Shown in pieces: positions 52,871-63,830 of a stretch of 64,000 bases of DNA. Within the stretch, counting starts at the first letter, position 1. Each line of letters opens with the position of its first letter. The notes under the pieces are model-generated. The model did no database searches. It saw only the letters and a program-made list of their open reading frames with translations, and was not told the DNA's origin. This stretch comes from Heterohyrax brucei (Eukaryota > Chordata > Mammalia > Hyracoidea > Procaviidae), in NCBI GenBank assembly GCA_028571685.1, contig CM053154.1, positions 14,292,001 to 14,356,000 of the forward strand. Reading direction: 5' to 3'. A program made the position numbers and the translations under genes.

Positions 52871-53436
52871 TACTTTAAGTACTCAGTAAATGTGGGCTGT
52901 TATTACCATACACTCGCGACCCATGTGTATAAATTCCACTTTAACATTTCTGGAAATGGAATGTCTCTCATAATTAATATGGTGCTCTTAATTCTGCTTT
53001 ATTCATGAGAACACTTTGCTACAGAGACGCTGAGACTTGTCGACATCACATAACCAGTGATTGTGGTAAATTAAAGACAGCCTCAAATTCTTGGCTACTT
53101 CTCCTACTAATAGAAGGAGCTTAATTTTCTCTTTGCATCTGGGCTGGCCTTAGACCTTTAGAATGCAGTGAAAGTGATATTCTGAGACTTCTGAGGCTAA
53201 ATCGTATGAGATCTTGAAGCTCCTGTGTAAGACTCGTGGAAAGCTCTCTCTGGCCACTCTGAAACCCAAGTAAGAAGTCTGCCTGCCCTGAGGCCACTAC
53301 GCTGAAGAGGCCACATGAAGGCCTCCAGCTGACAATCCTGAATGAGGCTAAGCTTTCAGCCATTTTCCCCAAAGCACCAGATGAGGTGGAGATACTTGGG
53401 TACTTCAAACGAGACCAGCCACCAAGTGAATCCAGA

Positions 53437-53926
53437 AACCTCCTCTTATCCACAGAGATGTGTTCCAAGACCCCCTGTGAGTGCCCAAAACTTGGGACAC
53501 TACTGAATCTTCGATACACTATGTTTTTCCTATGCATAAAAATCCATGATAAAGTTTAATTTATAAATGATGTACAGTAAAATATTAACAACAATAATAA
53601 AACAGAACAATTACAACAATGTACTGCAGTAAAATTTATAAGAGTAGGGTCTTTCTCCCTTTCTCAAAAGATCTTGTTGCACTAGGTGATTAGCAGAGAC
53701 GTAGGGTACACAGTGTGGATATGCTGAACAAAGGAACAACCCACATTCCAGGTAAGACAGAGTAGGACAACAAGAGATTTCACCACACTGCTTGGAATAG
53801 CACACAATTTAAAACTTATGAATTGTTTATTTCTGTAATTTTCCATTTAATATCTTCAGACTGCAATTCATCTCGGTAACTGAAACCATTAAAAGCAAAA
53901 ACACTGATGAAGGCGGACTACCATAC
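53437..53926 (+). mobile_element. Tigger-like (pogo) non-autonomous DNA transposon
   Basis: Ends resemble Tigger-type inverted repeats: left 'ctcttatccacagagatgtg', right 'gatgaaggcggactacca'. The inside ('aaagtttaatttataaatga', 'acaacaataataaaacagaa', 'aaaacttatgaattgtttat') follows a mammal-wide Tigger derivative. It is about 490 bp with no transposase frame. Confidence 0.7.
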
Positions 53927-53929
53927 ATC

Positions 53930-54087
53930 AGAAGCCCTGTGGCATAGTGGTTAAAAACCTGGCTGCTGACTAAAAGGTCAGCAGTTCAAATCTACCAGCT
54001 ACTCCTTGGAGACTCTATGGGGCAGTTATACTCTGTCCTGCAGGCTCCTATGAGTTGCAACCAACTGGATGACATCTAACAACTGTA
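53930..54087 (+). mobile_element. Afrotherian SINE, short type
   Basis: Head 'tgtggcatagtggttaaaaa', B box 'aggtcagcagttcaaatcta', tail 'gatgacatctaacaact'. It abuts the end of the Tigger-like element. Confidence 0.85.
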
Positions 54088-54240
54088 TACCGAGTAACTC
54101 TGTCTACGCCTGGTGCGTAGAACCACCCAGCTGAGCCCTGCCTCAAGTCCAGACCCATAAAACCACAGGACTTGGTATAATGGCTGTTAGTTAAGCCATA
54201 AAGCCATGAAGGTTGTTACACAGCAGTAGAAAACAATACA

Positions 54241-54257
54241 GTGGGGGGGGGTGGGGG
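54241..54257 (+). repeat. G-run
   Basis: Sixteen of seventeen bases are G or start the run ('gtgggggggggtggggg') at the end of the MaLR LTR. Confidence 0.9.
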
Positions 54258-55426
54258 ACTTGAGTTGGAGTTCTCTAGCTCCTGATTTCAAATTCGTGCC
54301 TTTGGGTCATGCTGGAGAAGAGATGGAAGACCAGAAGGGAGATGGGATAGTGTTCCAAGAAACGGAAAACAAACAACAAATGGCGTGGAGGGCAGAATGG
54401 GAAGAGTGGGGGAGTGGGGTGCAGGAGATGAGTTGCCTGGAGAAGCATCAGGGGTTGAAAAGACTGGCCAGGCAGTGTGAAGGCGGAGGATGCTGGACTT
54501 TACACAAGAATAGAAAAGGATGCCTGGTCAGACAGTCCCTGGCATCACTGTAGAACCTTGTGGAGGAGAGGTATAGGAGGAGTCTGTCTCAGGAAACCAG
54601 TGATGGGGCAGAGACGGAAGGAGCTAGGGGATGATACTGTAATCCAGGCACGCAGTAAGGTGATCCTGGCTTTGGGTGTGGCCATGAGGACATAAGAATG
54701 TGATGAAGAAAAGATGATACAGGATGAAAGATTGGGCAGAGGACCCGAGAGAAAGAAAGGGATCCCAGAAACAGGACGAACTCTAGGCCTTGAGACTGAA
54801 AGAATGGAGACATACAGAAAAGCGGTGATCTAGGACTAATTTATGCTCGAACCGAAATGTAAAAATAGCAGGAAACACAATGAAATCTTTGAGACAGGAT
54901 AGAACCACAAAAGTAAGCCAAAGTGGAATAGAAACCACAATTGCAGTTGGTCATAAAGAAGGCATTAGCCAATGCCTTCAATTAAAAATGAACCATAAGA
55001 AGCACTTACGCTAAAGGTCCTGACATGGTATTAAAATAATTTCCCAAGCAGCGCAACCTGTCAGTTGACCTGGTGGTTTGGGTACGCTGCTGCTCAGGCC
55101 ATAATGAGCACTCATATGTGCCAGGCATCTGGCTAATGGGCACCTTATTCAGTGACTAATAGAAAATAGGTTCCCACCTGATGTTTGTGGTGAAATTACT
55201 CATGAATTTCCTTACTAATTCACCATCCTATAAATTGGAATACTTTAAGTCTTCCTAAGGTTAATTGTGACTTCCCAGAGAATAACTAAAGGCATGAACT
55301 GTGGAATAGGGGAAGTGGGAACTGTGGTACGTTGCCTTTGTCTTGCAGTTAACACAAACGATGACTGTAAACTAGTTTCTTGGGTGGGTCTAGTTTGGGG
55401 TGTGTATTATACAGATGGAGTTCAGG
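54258..55426. other. No recognised feature
   Basis: Purine-biased unique DNA. The 100-codon frame at 54251-54553 has no recognisable domain. Confidence 0.45.
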
Positions 55427-55612
55427 TGGTACCATGGTAAGCCATCCCTCAGTGGCTAACTGAAAGGTCAGCAGTTCTAACGCACCTCCAAGACAGAAAA
55501 GACCCAGTGATCTGCTCCCATAGGTCACAGCCTAGGAAACCCTACGAGGCTGTGCTACCCTGTCCTGGAGGGTCACTATGGGTTGAAATCAACTTAATGG
55601 CACCCAACAACA
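55427..55612 (+). mobile_element. Afrotherian SINE, variant C
   Basis: Head 'tggtaccatggtaagccatc', middle 'gacccagtgatctgctccca', tail 'atcaacttaatggcacccaa', 'caaca'. Confidence 0.78.
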
Positions 55613-55721
55613 TTATACAGAAGGTGCATGAGAAAGTAACTTCCACTGTCTATAAAGGCTTTCTTTAGTCCTTTTCAATGCTCACAGTGCAATTTAGAAT
55701 CTATTAAACATTTAATGAAGT

Positions 55722-55902
55722 GCAATAACACAGTGGTTAAAAGGTGGACAGTTTGAACCCACCAGCTGCTTTACAGGACAAAGATGTGGCAGTCTGCTTC
55801 CTTAAATGTTACATTCTTGGAAGCCCTGCAGGGTAGTTGTATCTTGTCTTGTAGGGTAGCTATGAGTTGGAATCTACTCCATGGCAATGGGTTTGGTTTG
55901 GG
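55722..55902 (+). mobile_element. Afrotherian SINE, long type
   Basis: Head 'caataacacagtggttaaaa' with part of the head deleted, middle 'gatgtggcagtctgcttcct', tail 'ccatggcaatgggtttggtt'. Confidence 0.85.
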
Positions 55903-56270
55903 TCTTTGATAGCTTTAATAAGGCTCCTATTAAACATATTTTTAACTCCCTATGCACTTGAGCTGTCATAAACCAAAGAATATTACATTTCAAACTTTCC
56001 CAAGTTTCATCATTTTGTTGGACAGAGGGTGTAAATATTTATAGCTCTGCATCAGTAATCTTTAATTGGGAAGTAGTGGCATGCCGAGATTTAAGACGAG
56101 AAGATGAAGAAGTAGTGGAAACCACCTTCCAGCAACTGAAAGGAGCTGTCTGAGCAAAGTGGACTAAGTGATGAGAACAAAAGACACAGGTTAGGGCCAC
56201 TGGGGAGCACAAAAGGAGGTCATTCACTTTCTCTCCATAAGAATGGTGGGTAATCATTTTTTCTAATTTA
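55903..56270. other. No recognised feature
   Basis: Unique sequence between SINEs. Confidence 0.5.
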
Positions 56271-56470
56271 AAAGCCAATTGTCTGCATGTTGACTCCTAC
56301 TTGTGGTGACCCAGTGTATATCACAGGAAAACTACTTCATAGTGTTTTCCGTGGCTGAATTTTTGGAAGTCAGTCACCAGGGCTTTCTTCCCAGGCATTT
56401 TTGGGTGGACTCCAACTGCGAGCCTTTTGGTTAACTTGCCAAGCACATTAACCATCTGCATCACCAACTA
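56271..56470 (-). mobile_element. Afrotherian SINE, type B
   Basis: Tail complement 'catgttgactcctacttgtg', middle 'agtcagtcaccagggctttc', head complement 'taaccatctgcatcaccaac'. Confidence 0.75.
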
Positions 56471-57235
56471 GATAATGCTTCCTTTTGCCTAGTGGTTGTA
56501 TTGTACTGGACTCTAGGTGCAGACTGGCAGTACCACAGAAAACCTGTGTGGCTCCGGCTAGTCACCCTCCCTGTGACTAAGTTTTGGTGCATACGGTCAT
56601 GGTGGCAAGACTCAAACGCACCATTAAGTTAGAGCACTTTAAGCACGAAGGCCATCCTGTCACTACTTCAGCTGTGATTGTTACTCTAACCAGAAACCAA
56701 ATGTACTCATGGAAACCAAGACAGCCGGTTTCCAAAAAGGATAATGGTAAACAATGAAAGCATCCTGGACCCCCACCACCTTGATATGACCACCGTGCCT
56801 ATCTTGGTGATTGTGTTTTCACTCTTGCTGAAGATAAACATGTCCAGAAATATAATTTTATGTAAAAATTTCCATCAGTGATCTTTTTTTGTTTGTTTAC
56901 TTCTTCCTCTTCCTCTTCCTCTTCCTCCCCTCCTCATCTCTGCACCCGGGTCACCAATGCTGACAGTCTGGTGTGCATCCTTTCATACCTTTGTTCTGTG
57001 TTTTTGTCATCTACAAAAGCGTGTGAAGAAGGGTTGGCAGACAGCGGTCATTCTTTCGCTAAAATGTTGCCATAGTTTCCACACTTCTCTCTCTCTGTTT
57101 TCCTTACTTAATCGTATCAACTAGAAATTCCTCCAAGTCAACTTGTAATAGATCTCACTCACTGTAGTACCTGCATTAAAGTCCACCGTTCCACTATTCA
57201 TTCAACACTCTGCCATTGATTGGCAATCAGATGGT
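56471..57235. other. No recognised gene; CTTCCT run
   Basis: A pyrimidine repeat of CTTCCT units stands at about 56899-56936. Nothing else is recognised. Confidence 0.5.
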
Positions 57236-57300
57236 TTCTGTGCACACATGTATGTGTGTGTGGGCACCCACATGCATATATGTTCACATACACAGTCTCA
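57236..57300 (+). repeat. TG/CA-rich low complexity
   Basis: 'acatgtatgtgtgtgtgggc' and 'catgcatatatgttcacata' form an alternating purine-pyrimidine run. Confidence 0.7.
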
Positions 57301-57335
57301 TAATAAGAATCCTGGAGCTCCTATTTGTAGGGATA

Positions 57336-57498
57336 AACTAAAAAGCGAACTCATTGCTGTCCAGTGGACTCAGCTCAGAGACCATAAAAGACAGAGTAGA
57401 ACAGCCCTGTAGCTTCCAGTGAGTGCCTGGTAGATTTGAACTGATGGCTTTTTGGTTAGCAGCTGTAGCACTTAACCACCGTGCCACCAGGATTTCCA
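57336..57498 (-). mobile_element. Afrotherian SINE
   Basis: Tail complement 'tccagtggactcagctcaga', body 'gacagagtagaacagccctg', head complement 'cttaaccaccgtgccaccag'. Confidence 0.85.
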
Positions 57499-57690
57499 AT
57501 TCTGGAGATAATTCCTAAGAATGGGATTGTGGATTGCTGTGCAATTTTAATCTTGAGGAGGGTATGGTAGGGTGGCAATCAGTTGAGGAGCCTTAGAAAA
57601 TAGTTAAAGGCAAAGACTTCATCCCCAGGAGGAACCAGATTGCCTCATCCAGATTTCCAAATCTAAAAATATCAAAATAGGCCCAGATAA

Positions 57691-57854
57691 ACAAAACTGA
57701 AAAACCCAAACCCAATGCTATTAGGCAGATTTCAGCTTACATGGGAGAAAATAGAATTGTGCCATAGGGTTTCCAAGGACCAGCTAGCAGATTAGAATCA
57801 CCGACCTTCTGGTTAGTAGCCATGGCTCTTAACCATTGTACCATCAGGGTTCCG
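57691..57854 (-). mobile_element. Afrotherian SINE
   Basis: Reversed A-tail 'aaaaacccaaacccaatgct', body 'gtgccatagggtttccaagg', head complement 'cttaaccattgtaccatcag'. Confidence 0.85.
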
Positions 57855-59319
57855 GGACAGGTGGGGGAAGTGAATTGTATTACATCATACATCTAGTGAA
57901 CAGCAGGGCTGGTCTTGAAGCAAGGGTCCCTGGCTAACTCCCTATTGCTCTTTCTCCTCTAGCTTGTGAACAAAATAGGTTATGCTTGAACTCAATCTTG
58001 AAGAATGACCACGATATAGAAGGTAGAGAGCTTCCTCAAGGCATCTCAGGCAAAGCCAATAGCATGGACAAAGGCAAGAAATGATCTGTAAAGCTGCACC
58101 CAGGTAAAGGAACCATAAGTCTAAGTTTCTAGCAAGGGGCTGAAGAGACGTGGAGCCTTAGGTAGGAGGTAGGGGCCACATTCAAGAGTTAGAACATTGT
58201 CAGACAGGCTGAGGGAAGTGTCAGATTGTAAGCTCATTTTATCACATTAGTGCTTGGGGGAGATCTCTCTAGTGGAAGGTACAGCTAAAAGGTGGAAGTG
58301 ACCAGAGCAATTAGAGCTGAAAGATCAGATGGAAGGCTAGAGGTAGAGAGGTTGTGACATTCCAAGATAGAAGCAACAGGAAACGGTGACCAAGTGCGCA
58401 AGACATTGGCCACCTTAAGCACGTAGTAGGCTCTCTATAAATACTGAAAGAAGGGATTTCACATGGAAAGTTAGTGATAAATGGGGGGAGGGATATGTCA
58501 AGGATGGACACAGATGTTGAAGCATAGCCAGAATTGCTGAGCTATTTTCTGAGTCGATTGCCCTAAGAATGAGATACCACGGTGGCCCTTAGCCTCACTG
58601 CTTTGGAGCTGTGTCCCTAAATTCTAAAGGATTACCCTGATCTCTCATTGAATAAGTAGGATCTGTTACATGAGGGACTATCTTTTATAGCTCCATGCCC
58701 TTGGCAATGAACAAACATCTCAAATTCCCAAGGAGAAAGCCAACGTTCTATTATGAAATTAATTTTCCACTGACCCAGGTCCAGAAGGCTGTTTAAAAGA
58801 TAAGCATTGATTGATGTGGGTAGGAACACTTCCATCGAGCTTTGCAAGGTACAAAACCTGCAAATCTGCAAGTAGAAATAGAGTCTTTCTGGAAAAAATA
58901 TTAATACTGTGGCTTCACGTAACTGGATGATTACTTTTCTACACCTGGGAGGACTTTTAAATGAACAATTCCTATTTATATCTTCCCCCAAATAACAGTG
59001 GAACTCCCAGGCATCTTATAAAAGTTGGGAACAGGCCTGTGTTGCTGAGGTTGTAACTTGATTAATCATACAGAATCCACAAGCCCAGGCATATTATAAT
59101 TACACAGGGATCATGTCTCAGATGATCCAGGCACCTGAAATGAGTGTATGTCCAAATCCCAGGAGGGATTCTGAAAACAAAAATGCAAGGAATGAGTCTA
59201 GAGGATGATATTGAAATCTGTGGCAGGAAGTGAATTTAAGAAAGAATTGAGAAATGAAAGATGAGAACAGAAAGTGAGGCAGGAGCCTGGGATGTGTTTC
59301 CACAGCAACAGTCAGCTAG
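57855..59319. other. Mostly unique; one ancient repeat scrap
   Basis: Near 57975-58085 a mammal-wide motif ('ctcaatcttgaagaatgacc', 'agcatggacaaaggcaagaa') suggests a very old repeat. The 119-codon minus frame at 58632-58991 has no recognisable domain. Nothing else is recognised in almost 1.5 kb. Confidence 0.4.
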
Positions 59320-59432
59320 AAGGAACAGAGAGAGAAAAGGAGAGAGAGGAGAAGGGAGAGGGGAGAGGAAAGAGAGAAAAGGGAAGAAGAGGGGAAGAGA
59401 GGGGGGAGGGGGAGGAGACAAGAAAGCAATAA
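59320..59432 (+). repeat. Polypurine (GGGAGA-type) tract
   Basis: Almost pure purine from 'gaaggaacagagagagaaaa' to 'gggggagggggaggagacaa'. It stops a few bases before an LTR. Confidence 0.92.
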
Positions 59433-59439
59433 AGGACAG

Positions 59440-59946
59440 TGCCATGGGTTGGATTATGTAGCCCCCAGAATGTGTCTACCCATTTGGCTAGGTCATTAGT
59501 CCAAGTACTGTGTGATTGTCCATCATTTGATGAGCATTTTCCCATTTGTTGTAAATTCTATCACTGTGATCTAATAAGATGGATTAGTGGCAGTAATCTT
59601 GATAAGGTCTACAAGATAGGGTAATGTCTTAAGGCAGCTTCTTGTGAGACATAAAAAAGAGAAGCCAGCAGAGAGACACAGGGACCTCATAGCACCAAGA
59701 AAACAGTACTGGGAGCAGAATGCATCCTTTGGACGTGAGGTTCCTGTGCTGAGGTGCTCCCAGACTAAGAGGAGACTGAGGCATAGCAAGGACCTTCCTC
59801 CAGAGCTGACCGAGAATGCCTTCTCCTGGAGCAGACGCTCTGAATTTGGACTTGTAGCCTACTGGACTGTGAAGAAATAAGTTTCTCTTTGTTAAAGCCA
59901 TTCACGTGTGGAATTTCTGTTATAGCAGCACTAGATGACCAAGACA
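59440..59946 (+). mobile_element. Solo LTR family A, plus strand
   Basis: A 507-bp TG...CA block: 'tgccatgggttggattatgt' start, 'gtctaccccatt'-like U3, 'gagacacagggacctcatag', AATAAG in place of the polyadenylation signal, and end 'cagcactagatgaccaagac', 'a'. It is flanked by GACAG (59435-59439) and CACAG (59947-59951), a 5-bp duplication with one change. Confidence 0.8.
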
Positions 59947-60273
59947 CACAGTCACAGACTTAGTAGGTGTTAGAACTGAAGGAGGCCTTTGAGGTGTTCA
60001 GCAGAGTCTGCTTAGCTTCCTCCCCATCTCGTGAACCAGAAAACCCAGCTCTCAATCCTTTCCCAGAATCTGATTTCATTTTTTCAAGCCTTGCTTCCCT
60101 TGACCCCAGCTTGAGTCTCTCTATGCCAGTGCTAGGGACTCTGTGAAGAATACAGGTACTTGGATTCTGTCTGCATTTGCTTTTGGGGACATGTGCATCC
60201 TTTACTTAACCTCATAAACAGGCCTATGTCATCTGTGAAATATTGATAGCAACAATTCTTGCCTATAATATGT
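59947..60273. other. No recognised feature
   Basis: Unique sequence between an LTR and a SINE. Confidence 0.5.
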
Positions 60274-60476
60274 CATTGTTGGGGGCTATCAAGTCAGTTT
60301 TGACTTGGAGCAAACCTATAGGTCAGAGGAGAATATTCCCATGGGGTTTTCTGAGTGATAATCTTTATAGGAGCAGGTTGCCAGTTCTTTTTCCCAAAGT
60401 ATTGCTAGGTGGCTTTGAACCACTAACCTTTAGTTAGCAGCTAAATGCTTAACTGTTGTGCCGCTGTGGCTCCCTG
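60274..60476 (-). mobile_element. Afrotherian SINE, type B-like
   Basis: Tail complement 'atcaagtcagttttgacttg', middle 'aggagcaggttgccagttct', head complement 'cttaactgttgtgccgctgt'. Confidence 0.8.
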
Positions 60477-61022
60477 CCTATAATATGATATGACACGATA
60501 CATGATATGATATAAGGTAGTCTAATGCAACATATATATAAGTATCCTGCCATTGGACTTAAAGGCAAGGACGTCCAGCTCTTAGTATTCGGCTTGACCC
60601 ACATTATGCACTTAACAAATGACGGCCGCTGTGTTCTGTTACAGCAGCACTAGATTATTAAAACAAAATGAAAACCAAAACTCTTAATAGTATGAGGCAC
60701 ACAGTCTCTGAAGCCTGGATCCCTTTCTGGATTAATATGAAGATCACTGGCCATTTGTGTGGTGGGGACAGATTTGGTCTGCTCTGGTAACTTTCTGCAT
60801 GATGAGCAAACCTTCTGTGCAATGAGGAAGACCTCAGAAAGGAAACAGGAAGGCTGAGTAATATGCTGGGTCCTCACCAAGCTGTTAGAGATCTGCTATT
60901 CTCTTCTGTTCCATTCGCTGATTCTACCACACACCACAGACCCAAAGGCTGGCAGCACTGTCTAGCTAGAGTCACGTGATGGTACTCCCCCACACTCCCT
61001 CACCCACGGCCTTCACCACTTC
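60477..61022. other. Low-complexity patch, LTR scrap, otherwise unique
   Basis: 60480-60530 is a GATATGATA-like run. 60632-60664 ('ttctgttacagcagcactag') matches only the last 30 bp of LTR family A. The rest is unique. Confidence 0.4.
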
Positions 61023-61205
61023 CAAGGGTCCCTGTGGGTGCAGTGCTTAAGTGCTCAACCACTACCCCAAGAGTTGGCAATTCCAACCCACCAGTCTTCT
61101 TCTCTAAAGACTATAGCCTTGGAAACCTTATGGGGTAGTTCTACTCTCTTCTATAGGGTTGTTACGAGTAATAACTGACTCAACGGCAATGATTTTTTTG
61201 TTTCA
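61023..61205 (+). mobile_element. Afrotherian SINE, long type (shortened)
   Basis: Head 'ggtccctgtgggtgcagtgc', body 'ctctcttctatagggttgtt', tail 'ctgactcaacggcaatgatt'. Confidence 0.82.
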
Positions 61206-61305
61206 TTATTTCCAAAGATGATCCTTTGTGATTATGTGCCAGCCATTATCAGAAAGGAAATGTAGGAAGCCAGACTACAAAAGGAAAAGCCATGTGGTAC
61301 ATTTA

Positions 61306-61500
61306 GGATGCATACTAGTGTACAGAATACATACTTACACATATATTTGTATGTCCTACAGATACACAGCAGTATATAGAATACATAGTGGTGTATAGGA
61401 TATACAGTGTTTAGGATACATAGTGGTGTACAGAATACACAGTTTTTAGGGTATGCAGTGGTGTACAGGATACATACCATTTTGGATACACAGTGAGATA
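61306..61500 (+). repeat. 35-bp minisatellite
   Basis: Units of 36, 35 and 35 bp at 61379-61414, 61415-61449 and 61450-61484 share 'atacatagtggtgtacagaa' followed by 'tacacagtttttag'-like sequence. A partial unit follows, and decayed units extend to the left to about 61306. The minus-strand frame across it is rich in Cys/Tyr/Ile only because of the repeat. Confidence 0.85.
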
Positions 61501-61502
61501 CG

Positions 61503-61852
61503 GGAACCAAAGGTCACCAGGTAGCGCAAGTAGTTTGCACTTAACTAATAACATAAAGGTTGGCTGATGATCTGCTTCAGTCAAGATTCAAAAAACAAAC
61601 AAACAAAAAAAGTCCATGGTCAGTGAGTTGACTGTGATTCATAGAGACCTTATAAGACAGGGTAGAGCTGCCCCATAGGGTGTCCAAAGAATGGCTGGTG
61701 GATTTGAACTTCTGATCTTTTTGTTAGCTGACAAGCTCTTAACCAGTGCTGACACCAAGAAAATCCTATAGTGCTGCTGCTCTGTCTGCAGGAGATCACC
61801 ACAGGCAGAATCCACTCAGTGACAAGCAATGAGTTTGCTGTTTGGTTTATAG
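61503..61852 (+). mobile_element. SINE split by a reversed SINE
   Basis: Plus-strand SINE pieces at 61506-61586 ('ccaggtagcgcaagtagttt', 'tggctgatgatctgcttcag') and 61764-61852 ('gcagaatccactcagtgaca') enclose a full minus-strand SINE at 61587-61763 ('agtgagttgactgtgattca', 'gagctgccccatagggtgtc'). The reversed A-tail of the inner copy is 'aaaaaacaaacaaacaaaaa'. Confidence 0.75.
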
Positions 61853-62011
61853 GACTCAAAGGTGGATTTTACTTTATTTTTGAGCAAGGGGAATTTAGTC
61901 GTTGAGTACAGAATAGCTATTTGCCTTCTTGATGGCATACCCTGGTATCTCCTATCTCAACACTTAAGATCTTAGCGTTGTTTGTTTTACTTTTTAGACT
62001 GTCAGCATCTA

Positions 62012-62151
62012 GGAAACCCTGGTGGCATACGTGTTAAGTGCTATAGCTGCTAACCAAACAGACACTTCTTGGAAGCCCCATGATGGCAGCTCTATCCTGT
62101 CCCATAGGGTCACTGTGAGTCAGAATTGGCTGGACAGCAGTTGGTTTGGTT
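62012..62151 (+). mobile_element. Afrotherian SINE, short type
   Basis: Head 'ggaaaccctggtggcatacg' with the B-box region deleted, body 'ctatcctgtcccatagggtc', tail 'ggacagcagttggtttggtt'. The tail is close to the family consensus. Confidence 0.85.
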
Positions 62152-62734
62152 AACACTGAGGAAAATATCAGTAAAATTTGAACAAAGTACCTGACACGTG
62201 CATTGCACAGTCTGTGCCTGGCCACATAAAGGCAGCTGCTCCTTGCAAATGCCACTGGCATTGTGTTGTTTCTACTGTGACATCAGACTCTTAAAGAACT
62301 TGAGTAAAGTGGTAAAGTCAGTCACTGTCAACGGCTTAACTCAGGACTAGAGTGAGCCTAGTTTACTGGGTGAAATTGCTCTGGGTCTTCTTAGATGGCC
62401 TCATCAGGGGCAAGTGGACGCTGTAAGAAGAGATGGGGGACAGGCATAGAGTAGAGTCATTAAGCCACCGTCTTGATGTCCTGCACTGGCCCATGCCTGG
62501 TCAGATCTCTTGGTTTCCATCTTTTCCTTGTCCCCAAGTTGGTTCACCTACTCTCTCTTCCCAGGACAGGGATTCTCCCTTATTCTTTGCCCTTGAGCTA
62601 TGAACCTGGACCTCAGCATCTGGGAGGTGATGGGAGGCGGGGTAAGGTGGGAGATTCGGCCAGAGGTAGCACATCAGCCACAAGGAGCAACTTGTTAGAT
62701 GCATCATAAATGTCCTACATCCCAGTTTGCTTGT
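62152..62734. other. No recognised feature
   Basis: Unique sequence; frames of 75-78 codons show no domain. Confidence 0.5.
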
Positions 62735-62860
62735 CAACTCTGAGAATGGGAATTATTTTTACCCTCATTTTATAGATAAATAAGCTGAGGTAGAGAGTCT
62801 CAAGAAATGGCCTGAGGTCACTCAGCTTATAAATAGTAAAAATCCAAACTTGGGACTGGT
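62735..62860 (-). mobile_element. MIR-type SINE (ancient)
   Basis: The antisense MIR core is clear: 'accctcattttatagataaa', 'aagctgaggtagagagtctc', 'gaggtcactcagcttataaa'. Confidence 0.65.
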
Positions 62861-63074
62861 CTTTTTATTTCTTAGACTGCACTGGTCTTGTATGGCTTTA
62901 CTTTATTGTTTTATTTTTTTCTGTTTAGTACTATATAAAGATCGTCTTTAAAAAGCCTTTTTTTTTTTGTTTCTGTTTTGTCTGCATTTCATTGCTTAAT
63001 CTTTTTACTATTTCATAACACACAAAAATAGCCAAAAATTCCGTAACAGCCCAGTAAGATATTAATTCTCTCAT

Positions 63075-63325
63075 CCCAGGCATTCCTTGGCTTGTGCCTG
63101 GATCACCGCAATCTCCGCCTCTGTCTTCATGTGGCCCCCTCCCCTCTGTGGCTGTCTACATCCCCTCTCCTACAAGCACACCAGTCATGTTGGACTAGGG
63201 TGTATTCTAAAGACCTTGTGTTAACCAGTTACCTCTGCAAAGACCCTGTTTCCAAATAAGGTCACATTCTGAAGTTCCAGTAAGGACATGGATTTCAGGG
63301 GACACTATCCAACCCAGTATGAAGG
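63075..63325 (-). mobile_element. MLT1-type MaLR LTR, minus strand, partial
   Basis: 'gcattccttggcttgtgcct', 'agaccctgtttccaaataag', 'gacactatccaacccagtat' follow the antisense MLT1 end. Confidence 0.8.
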
Positions 63326-63455
63326 CCAACCTAGAGCATACTCAGAAACAATCTATCTGCAGGTAGTTCCTGCAGGCTCAAATTTTTTGGGGGGGTAGAC
63401 TGTCAAGGGTCTATTTTAGAATGAGAAAACTGGGGTGAGTAGAAGCACACTCTTG

Positions 63456-63609
63456 GAGCTCTGGTGGTGTAGTGATTAAGAGCTTGGCTGCTAACCAAAA
63501 GGTCAGCAGTTTGAATCCATGGACTACTCCTTGGAAACCTTATGGGCAGTTCCACTCTGTCCTATAGGATTGCTTTGAGTAGGAATCCGCTCATCGACAA
63601 GGAGGCTTT
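63456..63609 (+). mobile_element. Afrotherian SINE, short type
   Basis: Head 'ggagctctggtggtgtagtg', B box 'aggtcagcagtttgaatcca', body 'ctctgtcctataggattgct', tail 'atccgctcatcgacaaggag'. Confidence 0.87.
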
Positions 63610-63681
63610 AGGAGGAGCCTCATAAGTTGATGATGCCTACATCTTCATGCGTGTGAGACTAATATGGAAGTGGTGTTTAAA

Positions 63682-63830
63682 ACTCAGATTCCTGGGGCCC
63701 TCTCTGGAGGCTCTGATTCAGGGGCCCCAGGTTAGGCCCAGGAATCAGCAGCCATCTCAGTGGTCCAGGTGATTCCGATGAGGGAGACTGAGGGACTCCA
63801 AGTTTAAGAAATAGACTCAGGGGATTGTTT
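63682..63830. mobile_element. MER5-like hAT fragment (ancient)
   Basis: 'attcctggggccctctctgg', 'ctctgattcaggggccccag' and 'agtggtccaggtgattccga' resemble the MER5 type of non-autonomous hAT element. Diverged. Confidence 0.5.

Larger units (their letters stand above)
53061..54243 (+). mobile_element. MaLR (MLT1-like) LTR split by a DNA transposon and a SINE
   Basis: The 5' part (53061-53436: 'tctttgcatctgggctggcc', 'gtgatattctgagacttctg') and the 3' part (54088-54243: 'gaaccacccagctgagccct', 'gccatgaaggttgttacaca', 'gcagtagaaaacaataca') belong together. A Tigger-like element and a SINE lie between. Confidence 0.65.

Noticed and set aside
54241-54257. G-quadruplex site
   Set aside because: A single G-run interrupted by one T, at the A-rich end of an LTR; it may fold but has no context suggesting function.
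61379-61500. CRISPR-like direct repeats
   Set aside because: Units are adjacent with no unique spacers and the genome is vertebrate; it is a minisatellite.
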